Shown piece by piece: positions 25,821 through 34,738 of a stretch of DNA of 63,406 nt. Source of the stretch: a virus. The DNA is taken from positions 1-63,406 of IMG/VR virus record IMGVR_UViG_3300042465_001918; one strand, 5' to 3'. Numbering within the stretch: the stretch's first letter is position 1; each line of letters opens with the position of its first letter. The notes beneath the pieces are model-generated. The model did no database searches. It had not been told where the DNA came from and saw only the letters and a program-made list of their open reading frames with translations. A program made the position numbers and the translations under genes.

Positions 25821-26888
25821 TTACGCAGTCCGATGCCACACATACACAACAATGTACGGCTGGAGGTTGGCGTTAGTGCCAGAGACGCCTGCGGCTACGT
25901 TTGTTGTTGCGACTGTGATGTCGGTTACGGCGGTTCCAGTATTTACTGCTCCTCCTGCGGTACTACCTGTTGTATATCCCGCACCGCCGCTGACAGGTGT
26001 TGAACCACCCCTTGCAGTTGCTGAATGGAAGTGGCCCGGGTCAGTGACAATGGAAGTCGCGGTATGGTTATGGCTAACCACCACTGCATCAGCCGAACCG
26101 CCCGTAGCGCCTGCGGTAAACCCGCCGCCATCACCAATTAAAACCCTACCTGCGCCAAAGGCTGTCCAAGTGCCAAAACCAAGCAACGTGGCAGGATTCG
26201 TTGCGTTGGCAGCGTTAAAGTAGAGAGAGCCGACTGGGTGTTGGGCCTCAATTGCCGCTTGGACAAACGCCGTGGTTGCAAGTTGAGTATTGTTTGTACC
26301 CAGCGTCTCGGTGTTGCTCGTGCAGTTGTCCAGCGTGCCAGATGTGGGGGTTCCAAGAATGGGAGTTACCAGCGTTGGGCTTGTGCTCAGGACGGTGTTG
26401 CCTGTGCCTGTAGAAGTGGTTACGCCTGTGCCGCCGTTAGCCACCGGAAGAACCCCGGTCAGGTTGGCGGCTTCGATGGTGTAGAAATTCGTTGCGTCAC
26501 TAAAAACAACCAGCTTCTTAAATGCTGGGACTGCGATGCCTGCGCCCGCTGCGGTTGTGTTGCCCAGCACCGTGGAGTTGTAGATCGTTGCTGTGTAGGC
26601 AGTGGTGTTGTAGATGATGTAGGTCTTCTCCTGCGGGGGAGCGTAGACGGCAAAGTTGGCTGTGGTCGTGGTAGTCAGTGCAATGACGGCATTTCGCGCT
26701 TGGTCAGGCGCACCGTCCAGCGCAGTGAAGGCTTGGTTGGCCGAGGTAACGGACACCGACACATACCCAGCAATAGCCGACTCAATGATCGTGCCGAGGT
26801 TGGTGTTGGTCGTGGTGTCCCACGTACCAGCTTGTTCACCAGCGCCAATCAGTTCGATCCGCAGTGAGGAGGAGTAGGTGCTTGCCAT
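25821..26888 (-). CDS. Tail fibre protein with phage collar domain, 355 aa
   Basis: The C-terminal half carries the tail-collar signature: HPVGSLYFNAANATNPATLL then FGTWTAFGAGRVLIG and, at the end, NLQPYIVVYVWHRTA. Histidine pairs (HNHTAT, GHFHSA) may bind metal as in fibre tips. The middle holds a module, VANGGTGVTTSTGTGN then LSTSPTLVTPILGTP, shared with the 960-aa fibre. Likely a host-recognition fibre. Confidence 0.8.
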   Translation of the reverse strand: MASTYSSSLRIELIGAGEQAGTWDTTTNTNLGTIIESAIAGYVSVSVTSANQAFTALDGAPDQARNAVIALTTTTTANFAVYAPPQEKTYIIYNTTAYTATIYNSTVLGNTTAAGAGIAVPAFKKLVVFSDATNFYTIEAANLTGVLPVANGGTGVTTSTGTGNTVLSTSPTLVTPILGTPTSGTLDNCTSNTETLGTNNTQLATTAFVQAAIEAQHPVGSLYFNAANATNPATLLGFGTWTAFGAGRVLIGDGGGFTAGATGGSADAVVVSHNHTATSIVTDPGHFHSATARGGSTPVSGGAGYTTGSTAGGAVNTGTAVTDITVATTNVAAGVSGTNANLQPYIVVYVWHRTA

Positions 26889-26921
26889 AGGAGTCCTTTA
26901 GTTCGGGGTATTTTCGCAGGT

Positions 26922-27173
26922 TTACGGCGTACTGTCAGCCGCTGCTTCTAGAGCGGTGATGATTGTCTTTAGGGCGGCAACATCAGTAGCGGCGTCAACA
27001 GCAGTCTGCATCTCAGCGTACTTGGTGCGAATGGCGGCACGGTCTTCTTCAGCAGCCACTGCCTCAGACGGAATGGTGGCCTTCACATCTAACGGTGCAA
27101 ACTCTTGGGCGCGGGCGGCTCTACGCGCATCATGCGTGATGGCCTTGGCCTTGGTCAGGTTGATGGTAATCAT
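26922..27173 (-). CDS. Putative tail-fibre assembly/chaperone-like protein, 83 aa
   Basis: Helical (AAEEDRAAIRTKYAEMQTAV then DVAALKTIITALEAA), with a basic N-terminal TKAKAITHDARRAARAQEFA. Similar small helical proteins follow fibre genes in many phages and are often annotated as assembly factors. ATG 27173 is chosen for its ATGA overlap with the upstream gene; 27188 is an in-frame alternative. Confidence 0.5.
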   Translation of the reverse strand: MITINLTKAKAITHDARRAARAQEFAPLDVKATIPSEAVAAEEDRAAIRTKYAEMQTAVDAATDVAALKTIITALEAAADSTP

Positions 27174-27346
27174 GCTGTGTATTCCCATGCGTTGCGGAAT
27201 GTTCGGTCTGATGGAATGTCTGCAACATCAACGATGGCGTACTCAGCGCCCTCTGGAATATCTTTCATGCAGGCTTCAATGGTGTCAGCGGGGACGATGA
27301 CAGCAACGCCGCCATCAGTTGTTTTATAAATAATTCGTTGGGTCAT
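27170..27346 (-). CDS. Small fibre-associated protein, 58 aa
   Basis: The frame opens at ATG 27346 (MTQRIIYKTTDGGVAVIVPA) and closes at TGA 27170. The pattern TDGGVAVIVP...CMKDIPEGAEY...VDVADIPSDRTFRNAWEY is well known in small phage proteins encoded beside tail fibres. Its stop overlaps the next start. Role unknown, probably fibre assembly. Confidence 0.75.
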   Translation of the reverse strand: MTQRIIYKTTDGGVAVIVPADTIEACMKDIPEGAEYAIVDVADIPSDRTFRNAWEYTA

Positions 27347-27355
27347 GGTGTTCTT

Positions 27356-30238
27356 TCAGCGGAGCAAAATAACATTGCAGTCATAAACATCTTGCAAAGT
27401 TCCGGTAGTGGTGCGTGCGCTCAGTCTAACTGCGGTTGTAGTTTTTGTAGTTGGCGCTGCGGTTGATGCGCTGGAGGCAAGGCCTACAACCATTCCCGCG
27501 CCGCCATTTGTAGCAATCCCGCCCAATGCGTAGTTTATATCTGGCAGCGCAGTTGTAAAGTTAACCGTGTAGTCACCAGTCCCATTATCAGTAATACTCG
27601 ACACATTACCACTAGCATTAATCGCCACAGTGCCTGTGCCGTTAAAGTTCACCCATGCGCGGCAACCGTAGGCCACAGCAGCAGAGCCGTAGCCAGAGTT
27701 GAACGAGAAGTTACCGCTGGAGTCGATATACAAGTTAGTGCTCTTAACCGAGCCAGCATCGTTCATGGACTGAATAGCAAAGTCACCTGCCGCAGTGATC
27801 TGCGTGACCAATCGGATGCGCTTTAGGTTAGTACCCTGATTTGTGCCGTCAAAGACCAAGCCGGGGTTGCCCGTGGAAGACAATTGCAGAAGGGCCGTTG
27901 GCGAAGCCGTCCCAATCCCCACATTGCCGCTGGAGTCGATAGCCATCCTAATGGCGTTAGATGTCTGGTCGTAAAAAGCCAGCCTACCGCCGCCAACAGC
28001 ACCAGACGAATTGTTGGTAGAGCCAATCCAATATTCAACTCCACCTGTTCCTGTATTGTTGATGGTGAATTTTGTTTCCGCGCTTGTACTTGTAAGCAGT
28101 CCAGAGCCTACGACATGCAACTTTGCACTTGGCGCAGTAGTCCCAATGCCCAAATCACCTGCGTTAGTAAGACGCATTCGCTCTGAACCACCAACTTGAC
28201 TAAAGACCAAATCAGGTGTTGCGGAATTTGATGCGCCTATATAGTAAATGCCAGTTCCAACGCCATATCGAACCCCCAACGCATAGATTTCTGAAGCCGC
28301 TACTAAATCAGTTCTTCCACCTGAGACATGAAGTTTTGAAGTTGGCCCCGTTGTCCCAATTCCCACGTTGCCGCTTGCGTCTTTGTAGAACTGACCGCTG
28401 CCAAGATTGACGATGCCCGTGCCGCCTGTCAGCGTGGTGCTGTAGGCGAGGGACGTAAACGCACCTGTGCTGGCTGTTGTAGCCCCTACAGTCCCATTTA
28501 TGTTGATGGAAGCTGTGCCTGTCAGGTTTGTCACCACACCGGAGGCTGGAGTGCCAAGAGCAGGAGTAACCAGTGTGGGGCTAGTCGCAAATACCAAAGA
28601 ACCAGAGCCTGTTTCGTCAGTAACGGCAGATGCAAGATTGGCTGAACTTGGCGTAGCAAGAAAGGTGGCTACGCCCGTACCTAGACCACTGACACCCGTG
28701 GCAATAGGCAAGCCTGTGGCGTTTGTTAAGGTTGCCGAGGAGGGAGTACCCAAAGCAGGAGTTACCAATGTGGGGCTGTCAGAAAGAACGACCGAGCCTG
28801 TGCCCGTAGAAGATGTAACGCCTGTACCGCCGTTGGCTACCGGCAGGGTGCCGCTGACATGGGTTGCCAGACCAATCTTGCCGTAGCTTGGGGCTGAACC
28901 AACACCGCCTGAAATCAGGGCGTTACCAACAGCTACGTCGGCCAGCTTTGCCAGAGATGTAGTGGTGTCTGCGTAGATCAGGTCGCCCACAGCGTAGGAA
29001 GTCTGGCCCGTGCCGCCCAGTGGGGCTGATACTGCGGTGAACCCCGTAGCCAACGAACCTGCTGCCAGTGCGCCTGTGCCTGTGAGGCCGGTGTAGGAAC
29101 CCGAGATGCGACCAGACGGCAGGGTACCCGAGGTGATGTTGGCTGCGTTGGTTGTGTCCGTTGTAGCCGAAGCGGCTAGCCCCGAGACTGCCCCAGAGGC
29201 AATGGCAATGCCTGTGTTCGTGACGCTGGTAACCTGCCCCTGCGCGTTGGTGACGAACACCGGGACGTTGGAGGCGGAGCCGTATGTACCGGCTGTGCCT
29301 ACGGCGGTTATGTTGAATGTGAACGCTGGAGACTCGTTCAGCCCTGTACCAGCCGTGTAGGTAATTGGCGCAGCGAACTGCTGGAAAACAATCGCTGTTG
29401 TACCAACTGTAATAGGCGGAGCAGTCTGCTGAACCCAAGCAGTATTAATGTTGGCAACACCGCCGGTTACCAAGAAGAAGTCGCCCTCGTCGATCTGGTC
29501 AACACCCGACCCAGCGGTATCAAAATCGGTAGCACGGGTCAAGATGTATGGCGTTCCAGCGGAGCCAACCTGCGTAACTGTGTAAACACCGTTGTTTGCT
29601 TGCGTGACTTCGTTCTTGACCAGAACCCGGTTTGCGACAACCGTAAGCGTTGAGTCCACAGACAGAGCGCCGTTGGCGTTTGCTGTAAGAGTTGCCCCTA
29701 CCCCAGATGTCCCGTTGTTGTACGTATTGGCTGGCAGCGCAGCGGTGGTTGCCAACTCCACGGCTTCATGGAAGTGAATGCCCGATGCAATAGCGTCAGC
29801 GTACTGCTTGTTGACAATATCTGTGTTGCTGGTTGGAGCCGTTGTGATTGTGCCCGTGGTCAGCGCAATCGAACTAGCCGTCAGAGCATTAAAAGTGTTC
29901 TGAACGGGGTAAGCACCTGCCGTATCCAAATAGACTGCACGCTCTGCTGGGTACGTAACAAACACGTCCTTGGAACCTGCGCTGAAAGACACCTTACTGC
30001 CCCCGGCGCTGGACTCAAGAACCGTTGTTCGTGTGAGAGTAGGGCCAGACGTTGTGTACGTGCCAATGCCCACCTCCCAGTCGCCTGTGATCGCATCCGT
30101 AGCGGCGTAGTAAGTGACGTTGCCGTCTCCAATAACGGAAAAGTTTTGGAACCCAAGAGACGCGCTTCCGAGGGTGAAGTCGCTTGTGCCCGTAGTTGTG
30201 GTCGTAACTTTAACGCGGTCTTTTACAACGAATGCCAT
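27356..30238 (-). CDS. Long tail fibre/tail spike protein, 960 aa
   Basis: The N-terminus (MAFVVKDRVKVTTTTTGTSD) is the attachment domain used by many environmental podovirus fibres. The shaft is low-complexity Thr/Ser/Gly/Ala and includes repeats PLGGTGQTSY, VANGGTGVTSSTGTG, and three copies of SPTLVTPALGTP-type strands. Trimeric repeats GNVGIGTTGPTSKLHV, DLGIGTTAPSAKLHV and GNVGIGTASPTALLQL follow, as in fibre stalks. The C-terminus (about 870-960) has a beta-sandwich-like tip. Role: adsorption. Confidence 0.8.
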   Translation of the reverse strand: MAFVVKDRVKVTTTTTGTSDFTLGSASLGFQNFSVIGDGNVTYYAATDAITGDWEVGIGTYTTSGPTLTRTTVLESSAGGSKVSFSAGSKDVFVTYPAERAVYLDTAGAYPVQNTFNALTASSIALTTGTITTAPTSNTDIVNKQYADAIASGIHFHEAVELATTAALPANTYNNGTSGVGATLTANANGALSVDSTLTVVANRVLVKNEVTQANNGVYTVTQVGSAGTPYILTRATDFDTAGSGVDQIDEGDFFLVTGGVANINTAWVQQTAPPITVGTTAIVFQQFAAPITYTAGTGLNESPAFTFNITAVGTAGTYGSASNVPVFVTNAQGQVTSVTNTGIAIASGAVSGLAASATTDTTNAANITSGTLPSGRISGSYTGLTGTGALAAGSLATGFTAVSAPLGGTGQTSYAVGDLIYADTTTSLAKLADVAVGNALISGGVGSAPSYGKIGLATHVSGTLPVANGGTGVTSSTGTGSVVLSDSPTLVTPALGTPSSATLTNATGLPIATGVSGLGTGVATFLATPSSANLASAVTDETGSGSLVFATSPTLVTPALGTPASGVVTNLTGTASININGTVGATTASTGAFTSLAYSTTLTGGTGIVNLGSGQFYKDASGNVGIGTTGPTSKLHVSGGRTDLVAASEIYALGVRYGVGTGIYYIGASNSATPDLVFSQVGGSERMRLTNAGDLGIGTTAPSAKLHVVGSGLLTSTSAETKFTINNTGTGGVEYWIGSTNNSSGAVGGGRLAFYDQTSNAIRMAIDSSGNVGIGTASPTALLQLSSTGNPGLVFDGTNQGTNLKRIRLVTQITAAGDFAIQSMNDAGSVKSTNLYIDSSGNFSFNSGYGSAAVAYGCRAWVNFNGTGTVAINASGNVSSITDNGTGDYTVNFTTALPDINYALGGIATNGGAGMVVGLASSASTAAPTTKTTTAVRLSARTTTGTLQDVYDCNVILLR

Positions 30239-30247
30239 TTTTGTTCC

Positions 30248-31039
30248 TTACGATGGCAGGATAGTCCAACCGGGGGCTTGTGTGTCTACAACATCACTCC
30301 ATCCGGGTGTCTGCGGGTTGTTTATATTTTGCCAGTTCGGCGTCTGACTGTTACTTACTGCCACCCAAACCCCGCTTTGTGCGTTGTTTATATTTTGCCA
30401 GTTTGGCGTTTGGCTGTCATCAATTACTGCCCATACAAGCACTCCGCCGATATAGACATAAAGCTGGATGCCGGTTGGATATACATTGGCTTCTCGCAAC
30501 GCTGTAAACGTCGCTACAGCGGAGGCCACTTCGGCTATTGTTCCGTTAAACACCGCCGTGTTGGTTACAACAGCAGCCCCAGACGCCGCCTCTGAAATAC
30601 TGACAGCAAACAGTGCCCCCCGCGTCATATCCGCTGCGCCCGAAGCTGCTTCCAAGATAGACGCAAGTACCACGGAGTTTGCCGTGGGTGTAGCAAGTGT
30701 TGTAGCGCCTTCTGCCACACTCCCCAACATCGTTGCAATAACTGTCTGAGCCGCTTGGGTTGACGCCGCCTCTGCTATCAAGCCCGCAAAAGTAGCTTGT
30801 GCTGTCTGTGCCGAAGAACTAGACACCGCTTCGGTAATTACGTTATTGAAGATATTGTTGATCGTATTGACAGCCGCCGCAGTGGACGCAGCTTCTGCAT
30901 TGGTGGCAACCAACACGTTGCCAAAAGAACTTACGGTGCTTGCGGAACTTCCGACTTCAGCTACTGCAACGTCAATCACCGCACCCCCGCTGCCTAGAGC
31001 AGCAAACGGGGCTTGGGCAAATGTTGCGTAGCCAAACAC
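30248..31039 (-). CDS. Repeat-rich virion protein (EAAS repeats), 263 aa
   Basis: About eight Ala/Ser/Thr repeats with a period near 21-22 residues, each with an (I/V)AEAAST- or SEAASGAA-like core, fill residues about 25-190. A C-terminal region has two near-identical SQTPNWQNINN units, then PQTPGW and TQAPGW. The two QTPNWQNI units are also direct DNA repeats (about 30322-30350 and 30388-30416). Placement before the fibre suggests a virion surface or fibre-network protein. Confidence 0.6.
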   Translation of the reverse strand: MFGYATFAQAPFAALGSGGAVIDVAVAEVGSSASTVSSFGNVLVATNAEAASTAAAVNTINNIFNNVITEAVSSSSAQTAQATFAGLIAEAASTQAAQTVIATMLGSVAEGATTLATPTANSVVLASILEAASGAADMTRGALFAVSISEAASGAAVVTNTAVFNGTIAEVASAVATFTALREANVYPTGIQLYVYIGGVLVWAVIDDSQTPNWQNINNAQSGVWVAVSNSQTPNWQNINNPQTPGWSDVVDTQAPGWTILPS

Positions 31040-31049
31040 CTATCCGCCT

Positions 31050-31622
31050 TTAGGTGGCAGTCAACGAGAATGTGTAGGTGACGTTCAATGTGTCGCCGCT
31101 GTCCACGAGCTTGTCGCCGCCAGTGAAGTCACCAGCAGAGAACAAGATACCGGAGGTGCCGCTATCCACGGTACACAAGAAAGCACCAGCGATTGTGACC
31201 GTAGCGTTCATAGCAAACGACGCTGGGGAGGCCGAGTTTGAGATCACCGACGGATTGGCTGTAGTGGCCGTGCCGAATACCGCTGCTTTACGAGCACCAG
31301 CGTAGGCTGAGCTTTCCGTCCAGCCAGCATGGCTAGCCAGCGTATCTCCAGCAGCAAACGTGGTGCCAGAACCGGGGCCGGTTACCAGACCCAAGAAGGG
31401 GGTGGCGGTATATGAAATACCCTTAAAGTAGTCCGTGACCATGTCCTGCACGCCCGTGTTCATGACGAGGTTGTGGAACGTGTCCGTCCACTTGACTTGA
31501 CCGTCAGGGCCAACACACTCAACGGAGTACACGCCGCCAGCGCCAAGGGTATCAAACGCTTGCTTGTTGGCGATCATGCCTGCTTGCACGGCGTCTTGAG
31601 TCTTGCTGTTTTCGATAGGCAT
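31050..31622 (-). CDS. Conserved phage structural protein, 190 aa
   Basis: N-terminus MPIENSKTQDAVQAGMIANK, then YSVECVGPDGQVKWTDTFHN and NTGVQDMVTDYFKG, a pattern of conserved podovirus/siphovirus virion proteins. The C-terminal half looks like a beta-sandwich (ATVTIAGAFLCTV ... LNVTYTFSLTAT). Function unknown; late block position implies a virion component. Confidence 0.6.
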   Translation of the reverse strand: MPIENSKTQDAVQAGMIANKQAFDTLGAGGVYSVECVGPDGQVKWTDTFHNLVMNTGVQDMVTDYFKGISYTATPFLGLVTGPGSGTTFAAGDTLASHAGWTESSAYAGARKAAVFGTATTANPSVISNSASPASFAMNATVTIAGAFLCTVDSGTSGILFSAGDFTGGDKLVDSGDTLNVTYTFSLTAT

Positions 31623-31634
31623 AAAAGCTCCTGT

Positions 31635-32081
31635 TTAGCTTATTCTGACGATTGCGCTGGTGGCATCGGCGGTTGGGAAAATGATCTGAAACGTGTCGTT
31701 GGTGACCGTCTTGTCTGCACCAAAGTCCAACACCGCTACGGACTTGTTGCCCTCAGTGCTGTTGTAAATCAGAGCGCCACGCGCCGTAAACGATGCGCTT
31801 GCCCAAGATGAATTGGAGAAGCTAACAAACGCTGTGGGCACACTTGACTGATTGTTACCTGATGTAGGGCTGGTCGAGATGACAAGCGTGTTGCCGCCCG
31901 CCGTGTAGCCCGTGCCAACAACTTCTCCTGACGTTGTATATACAGTGGTTGTCGGGCCAATATTTGCCGCCGCTGTGTACAGCGCAACCTTAAAGGTGTC
32001 GGGGGATGCGGGGCCAAAGCTGTGAATTGCTTGAAGCAGTTCAACTTTAAAGCTCGTCGTTGCGGTTTGTGCGATGGTCAT
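31635..32081 (-). CDS. Conserved phage structural protein, 148 aa
   Basis: FKVELLQAIHSFGPASPDTF then KVALYTAAANIGPTTTVYTT is a recurrent motif in small beta-rich virion proteins of environmental phages. The rest alternates Thr/Ser-rich strands, compatible with a jelly-roll or Ig-like decoration. It overlaps the adaptor gene by 4 bp. Confidence 0.6.
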   Translation of the reverse strand: MTIAQTATTSFKVELLQAIHSFGPASPDTFKVALYTAAANIGPTTTVYTTSGEVVGTGYTAGGNTLVISTSPTSGNNQSSVPTAFVSFSNSSWASASFTARGALIYNSTEGNKSVAVLDFGADKTVTNDTFQIIFPTADATSAIVRIS

Positions 32082-32734
32082 GTTACTGCCTGTCTATATT
32101 GGCCGGAACGATAAGCGTCTTGACGCTCCATACCGTCACCCAAACGTTTTGCGAGAGCGAGAGCTTCTTTGTACTTGCCATCGTACAAGGCCATCATGTC
32201 AGCCTCACCCTTCATGAAGGTATACGCTTCAACCAAGCTGCCATACAGCAGCACCGTGTCAAAGTTGTCACCCAGCCATGATGTACTCGCTGTTGCAATC
32301 GACTGTGGATAGTAATAGTAGTGAAGCTCTACGGAATACGTGGCATCTGGCGTAGGCCCAAGGATAAACGTAAGCTCGTTTGCGGAACTGCTTTGAGAAC
32401 CAAACAAGGCGTAGTACTTGGGGATGGCTGTATCAGTCGGCTGCGGGTATGCCTGACGAATGAAGTTTACGTCTTTGTTCAGCAAAAACTCATACGCGCC
32501 AAGCGCGTCAACCACTGCAATTGAGTACACGGCCAAGAAATCATCTGGACAAGCCAAGTACTTGTTGTTAGCCGTGACGCTGCCCGTCACATTCTTGCGA
32601 ATGGAGGGGAACTGAACCGTGTTGTAGATGCGCTGCTCCGCCTGCTCGACGAACACCGGAATGTTGTCAATGAAGTCTTGGTCGAAGTTCTGCGTGTAAT
32701 CGCAGATTGCAGCGGTCAACTCGGTGTAGTTCAC
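32078..32734 (-). CDS. Head-tail adaptor protein, 218 aa
   Basis: MNYTELTAAICDYTQNFDQD then FIDNIPVFVEQAEQRIYNTV, a long middle with YYYYPQSIA, and a C-terminal helix region YGSLVEAYTFMKGEADMMAL. These agree with SU10-type adaptor proteins that sit under the portal ring. Its location between neck gene 33332-34264 and the gp10-like genes is consistent. Confidence 0.65.
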   Translation of the reverse strand: MNYTELTAAICDYTQNFDQDFIDNIPVFVEQAEQRIYNTVQFPSIRKNVTGSVTANNKYLACPDDFLAVYSIAVVDALGAYEFLLNKDVNFIRQAYPQPTDTAIPKYYALFGSQSSSANELTFILGPTPDATYSVELHYYYYPQSIATASTSWLGDNFDTVLLYGSLVEAYTFMKGEADMMALYDGKYKEALALAKRLGDGMERQDAYRSGQYRQAVT

Positions 32735-32934
32735 GCCATTGGTCCCCGTGCCGTGATGCCTTTTGTGGCTGCGCCGTTACCACGGGTCACTATGCCTGTG
32801 GTTTTGGTGGGCTTGTAAGCGTTGCTGCGGTTGTTGCCAACAGACACGTTTAAATCCTTCATGTACTGATCGTTGTCACATGGAGGAATGACCGCCTTTG
32901 TTGGGGCTGGTCTGGTTTTATACGATATGGCCAT
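32731..32934 (-). CDS. Small basic virion-block protein, 67 aa
   Basis: MAISYKTRPAPTKAVIPPCD ... NAYKPTKTTGIVTRGNGAAT then KGITARGPMA: basic, flexible, ending in a Gly/Arg-rich tail. ATG 32934 has AAGGAG upstream; an in-frame start at 32970 lies in the preceding gene. Ends with overlap to the adaptor gene. The C-terminal TRGNGAATKGITARG faintly recalls the RGKT signature proteins at 35-38 kb. Confidence 0.6.
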   Translation of the reverse strand: MAISYKTRPAPTKAVIPPCDNDQYMKDLNVSVGNNRSNAYKPTKTTGIVTRGNGAATKGITARGPMA

Positions 32935-32944
32935 TTTTAACTCC

Positions 32945-33331
32945 TTAAGTGGTAACTGTAACTGTACCAATTTGCACGCCTAAAGCCAAGAGATTTGGCG
33001 TCAGCGCATCATCAAAAAACCTAGAGCCGCCCACTGGGTTCCATCCCCATTGGATGTTCCGGCTACCCCCGGTAGGGAACCCTGCCACGTTTAAACCTGC
33101 CACCACATACGTTGAGTCCCTGCGGGGGTTGCGTACCGCCTGCGGGTCATCAACCGGATACATGCCCAACTGAAGCTGTGGCTGATCAGGGTCAAAACAG
33201 GATGGACATACCAGCGTGTTGACCACCTTGGTTTTGACGATCTCTTTTCTCAGGTTGGTCAGTTTAAACTGAAAGCCACACCTGTCGCACATGGCAATGC
33301 TATTTTTGCCAGATGCATAACGATTGCCCAT
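32945..33331 (-). CDS. Zinc-ribbon virion-block protein, 128 aa
   Basis: MCDRCGFQFKLTNLRKE with a second pair VCPSCFDPDQPQ gives a C-x2-C...C-x2-C zinc ribbon at about 14-45. DPQAVRNPRRDSTYV and the C-terminal WGWNPVGGSRFFDD are also distinctive. This family recurs in environmental podoviruses between neck genes. Two GTTTAAAC sites (33089, 33262) fall within it. Confidence 0.65.
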   Translation of the reverse strand: MGNRYASGKNSIAMCDRCGFQFKLTNLRKEIVKTKVVNTLVCPSCFDPDQPQLQLGMYPVDDPQAVRNPRRDSTYVVAGLNVAGFPTGGSRNIQWGWNPVGGSRFFDDALTPNLLALGVQIGTVTVTT

Positions 33332-34264
33332 TTAAGTTCCGCTCCCCAGATACTGACGGCGCGGGACAAACCGGATAGCTGCTTTTTCGCGGTCTTCATC
33401 CGAAGCGAGTTGCCACGCCTCATCGTATTGCTGTTTGAGCATGGGTAAACGCTCAAATCCCGCAGGGATCTTGCCAGCTATGTAATACGACAAGCCAGCC
33501 GCCATGCACGGAACGAACCGGAAGGGCACGTCCATGATGTTGACACCCCCACCAGCATCCTGTGTCCGGCGCAAGCGCCAGTAAGCCAGCGTATAGGTCT
33601 GTGAGCCATCCGGCGTGGGCCAGACGGTGACGGCTGGCAATTGCTCCCAGTACACCGCTGCACCAGTGGTATGGGCGGCTGCGGTGGTGTTGTTCTGAGC
33701 GCGGAAGCAGTTATTCAGGGTATTACCTGAGATGTAGCTGTAGTTGATGGTCTCGTTGTCAATTTTGACAAAGCCGGAGGCTGGTAGGCCCACAGTAGAA
33801 CTGAGGGTAATCGTTGTGGCTGTCGAAGTAATAGTACCGTTCAGCGTCAGACCAGTAGGCGAGCTTTGTGCGTTGTACCGTTGAATCCAGATCTGGATGG
33901 GCCGAGCCTGCTGAATTTTGTTTGGGATTGTGGCGTAGGTTGATACGCTGATCCGGGTGATCGTCAGGTCTGCCTGTGTAGACGTTGAATTGGCGCCAGT
34001 GCGGATGACGTGCTCGAGCAGGTCAATGGTGTCAGATGGCAGGGCGTAGGTGTTCTGGCCCTGCACGAAGGTAATGGTTCCCGGCTCAATCGACCACATG
34101 TTGATGCCGCGATTGGCCCAATCAGCAAACATGATGTTTAAACTGCGGCGGGCGGTACGTAGGTCATAGCCGGTACGCAGTTCGCCCCCGGCGCGTTCAA
34201 ACGCCTCCTCGACCAAATCGGTTAGGTCAAGGTTAAACGCGGAAGAGCCGGAAGTGTTTGCCAT
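33332..34264 (-). CDS. P22 gp4-like neck/head-completion protein, 310 aa
   Basis: LTDLVEEAFERAGGELRTGY then DLRTARRSLNIMFADWANRG is the N-terminal helical domain of gp4/tail-tubular-A-like proteins that bind below the portal. An inserted domain with LNGTITSTATTITLSSTVGL is a separate beta-rich module. The C-terminus DREKAAIRFVPRRQYLG returns to the helical neck type. A GTTTAAAC at 34136 encodes Ser-Leu(TTA)-Asn. Confidence 0.65.
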   Translation of the reverse strand: MANTSGSSAFNLDLTDLVEEAFERAGGELRTGYDLRTARRSLNIMFADWANRGINMWSIEPGTITFVQGQNTYALPSDTIDLLEHVIRTGANSTSTQADLTITRISVSTYATIPNKIQQARPIQIWIQRYNAQSSPTGLTLNGTITSTATTITLSSTVGLPASGFVKIDNETINYSYISGNTLNNCFRAQNNTTAAAHTTGAAVYWEQLPAVTVWPTPDGSQTYTLAYWRLRRTQDAGGGVNIMDVPFRFVPCMAAGLSYYIAGKIPAGFERLPMLKQQYDEAWQLASDEDREKAAIRFVPRRQYLGSGT

Positions 34265-34497
34265 TATCTAAACCCTGCTGTTTTCTTTGCGATCTTCTTT
34301 GGTTGTGCTACGAACTGCTTCCCGGCGGCTTTTCCTGCTCGCTTGGCTTTGGTCGTTGCAGCGTACTCAGAAGGGCTGAGACTTTTAATCGCAGCGCTTG
34401 GAAGGTATCTTTCGCCTGTTTCAGAAGATTTTTTACCACTTTTCGTTCTCCATTTTTGGTCGCCCCAGTTTTTCAGGGACTGCTGTGGGGCTTTCAT
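34264..34497 (-). CDS. Small basic protein, 77 aa
   Basis: KAPQQSLKNWGDQKWRTKSG then ERYLPSAAIKSLSPSEYAAT and AKRAGKAAGKQFVAQPKKIA: strongly basic, 20-plus Lys/Arg in 77 residues. Such proteins are conserved in aquatic phages; a DNA- or virion-interior-binding role is plausible but not established. It abuts the gp4-like gene by one base. Confidence 0.65.
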   Translation of the reverse strand: MKAPQQSLKNWGDQKWRTKSGKKSSETGERYLPSAAIKSLSPSEYAATTKAKRAGKAAGKQFVAQPKKIAKKTAGFR

Positions 34498-34498
34498 A

Positions 34499-34738
34499 TC
34501 AGTCTTTGTAGCCGCCGCCAGCGGCTTTGTAGCGTTTAGCCATCAATTGGGCCTTACGGGCTGACCACTGACCTGCGCCCGTACCCTGTACTGCGGCAGC
34601 TTTGATGCTGTTAAAAATGCGCTTACGCAGCCCGGGCTTGGTGTAGTTGCCAGCAGCGTTGACCTTGCCACCCTTGGCCATCTTGGCTGCTTTCGGCAAT
34701 TTATTGGGGTTTACGGCCCCCATGCCACGGCTGGACAT
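34499..34738 (-). CDS. Small basic protein, DUF5872-like, 79 aa
   Basis: KAAAVQGTGAGQWSARKAQL then MAKRYKAAGGGYKD matches small basic proteins of aquatic phages. ATG 34738 forms TGATG with the preceding HNH stop. It contains MAKGGKV, an early version of the KKGG stretch found in the neighbouring signature family. Confidence 0.65.
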   Translation of the reverse strand: MSSRGMGAVNPNKLPKAAKMAKGGKVNAAGNYTKPGLRKRIFNSIKAAAVQGTGAGQWSARKAQLMAKRYKAAGGGYKD

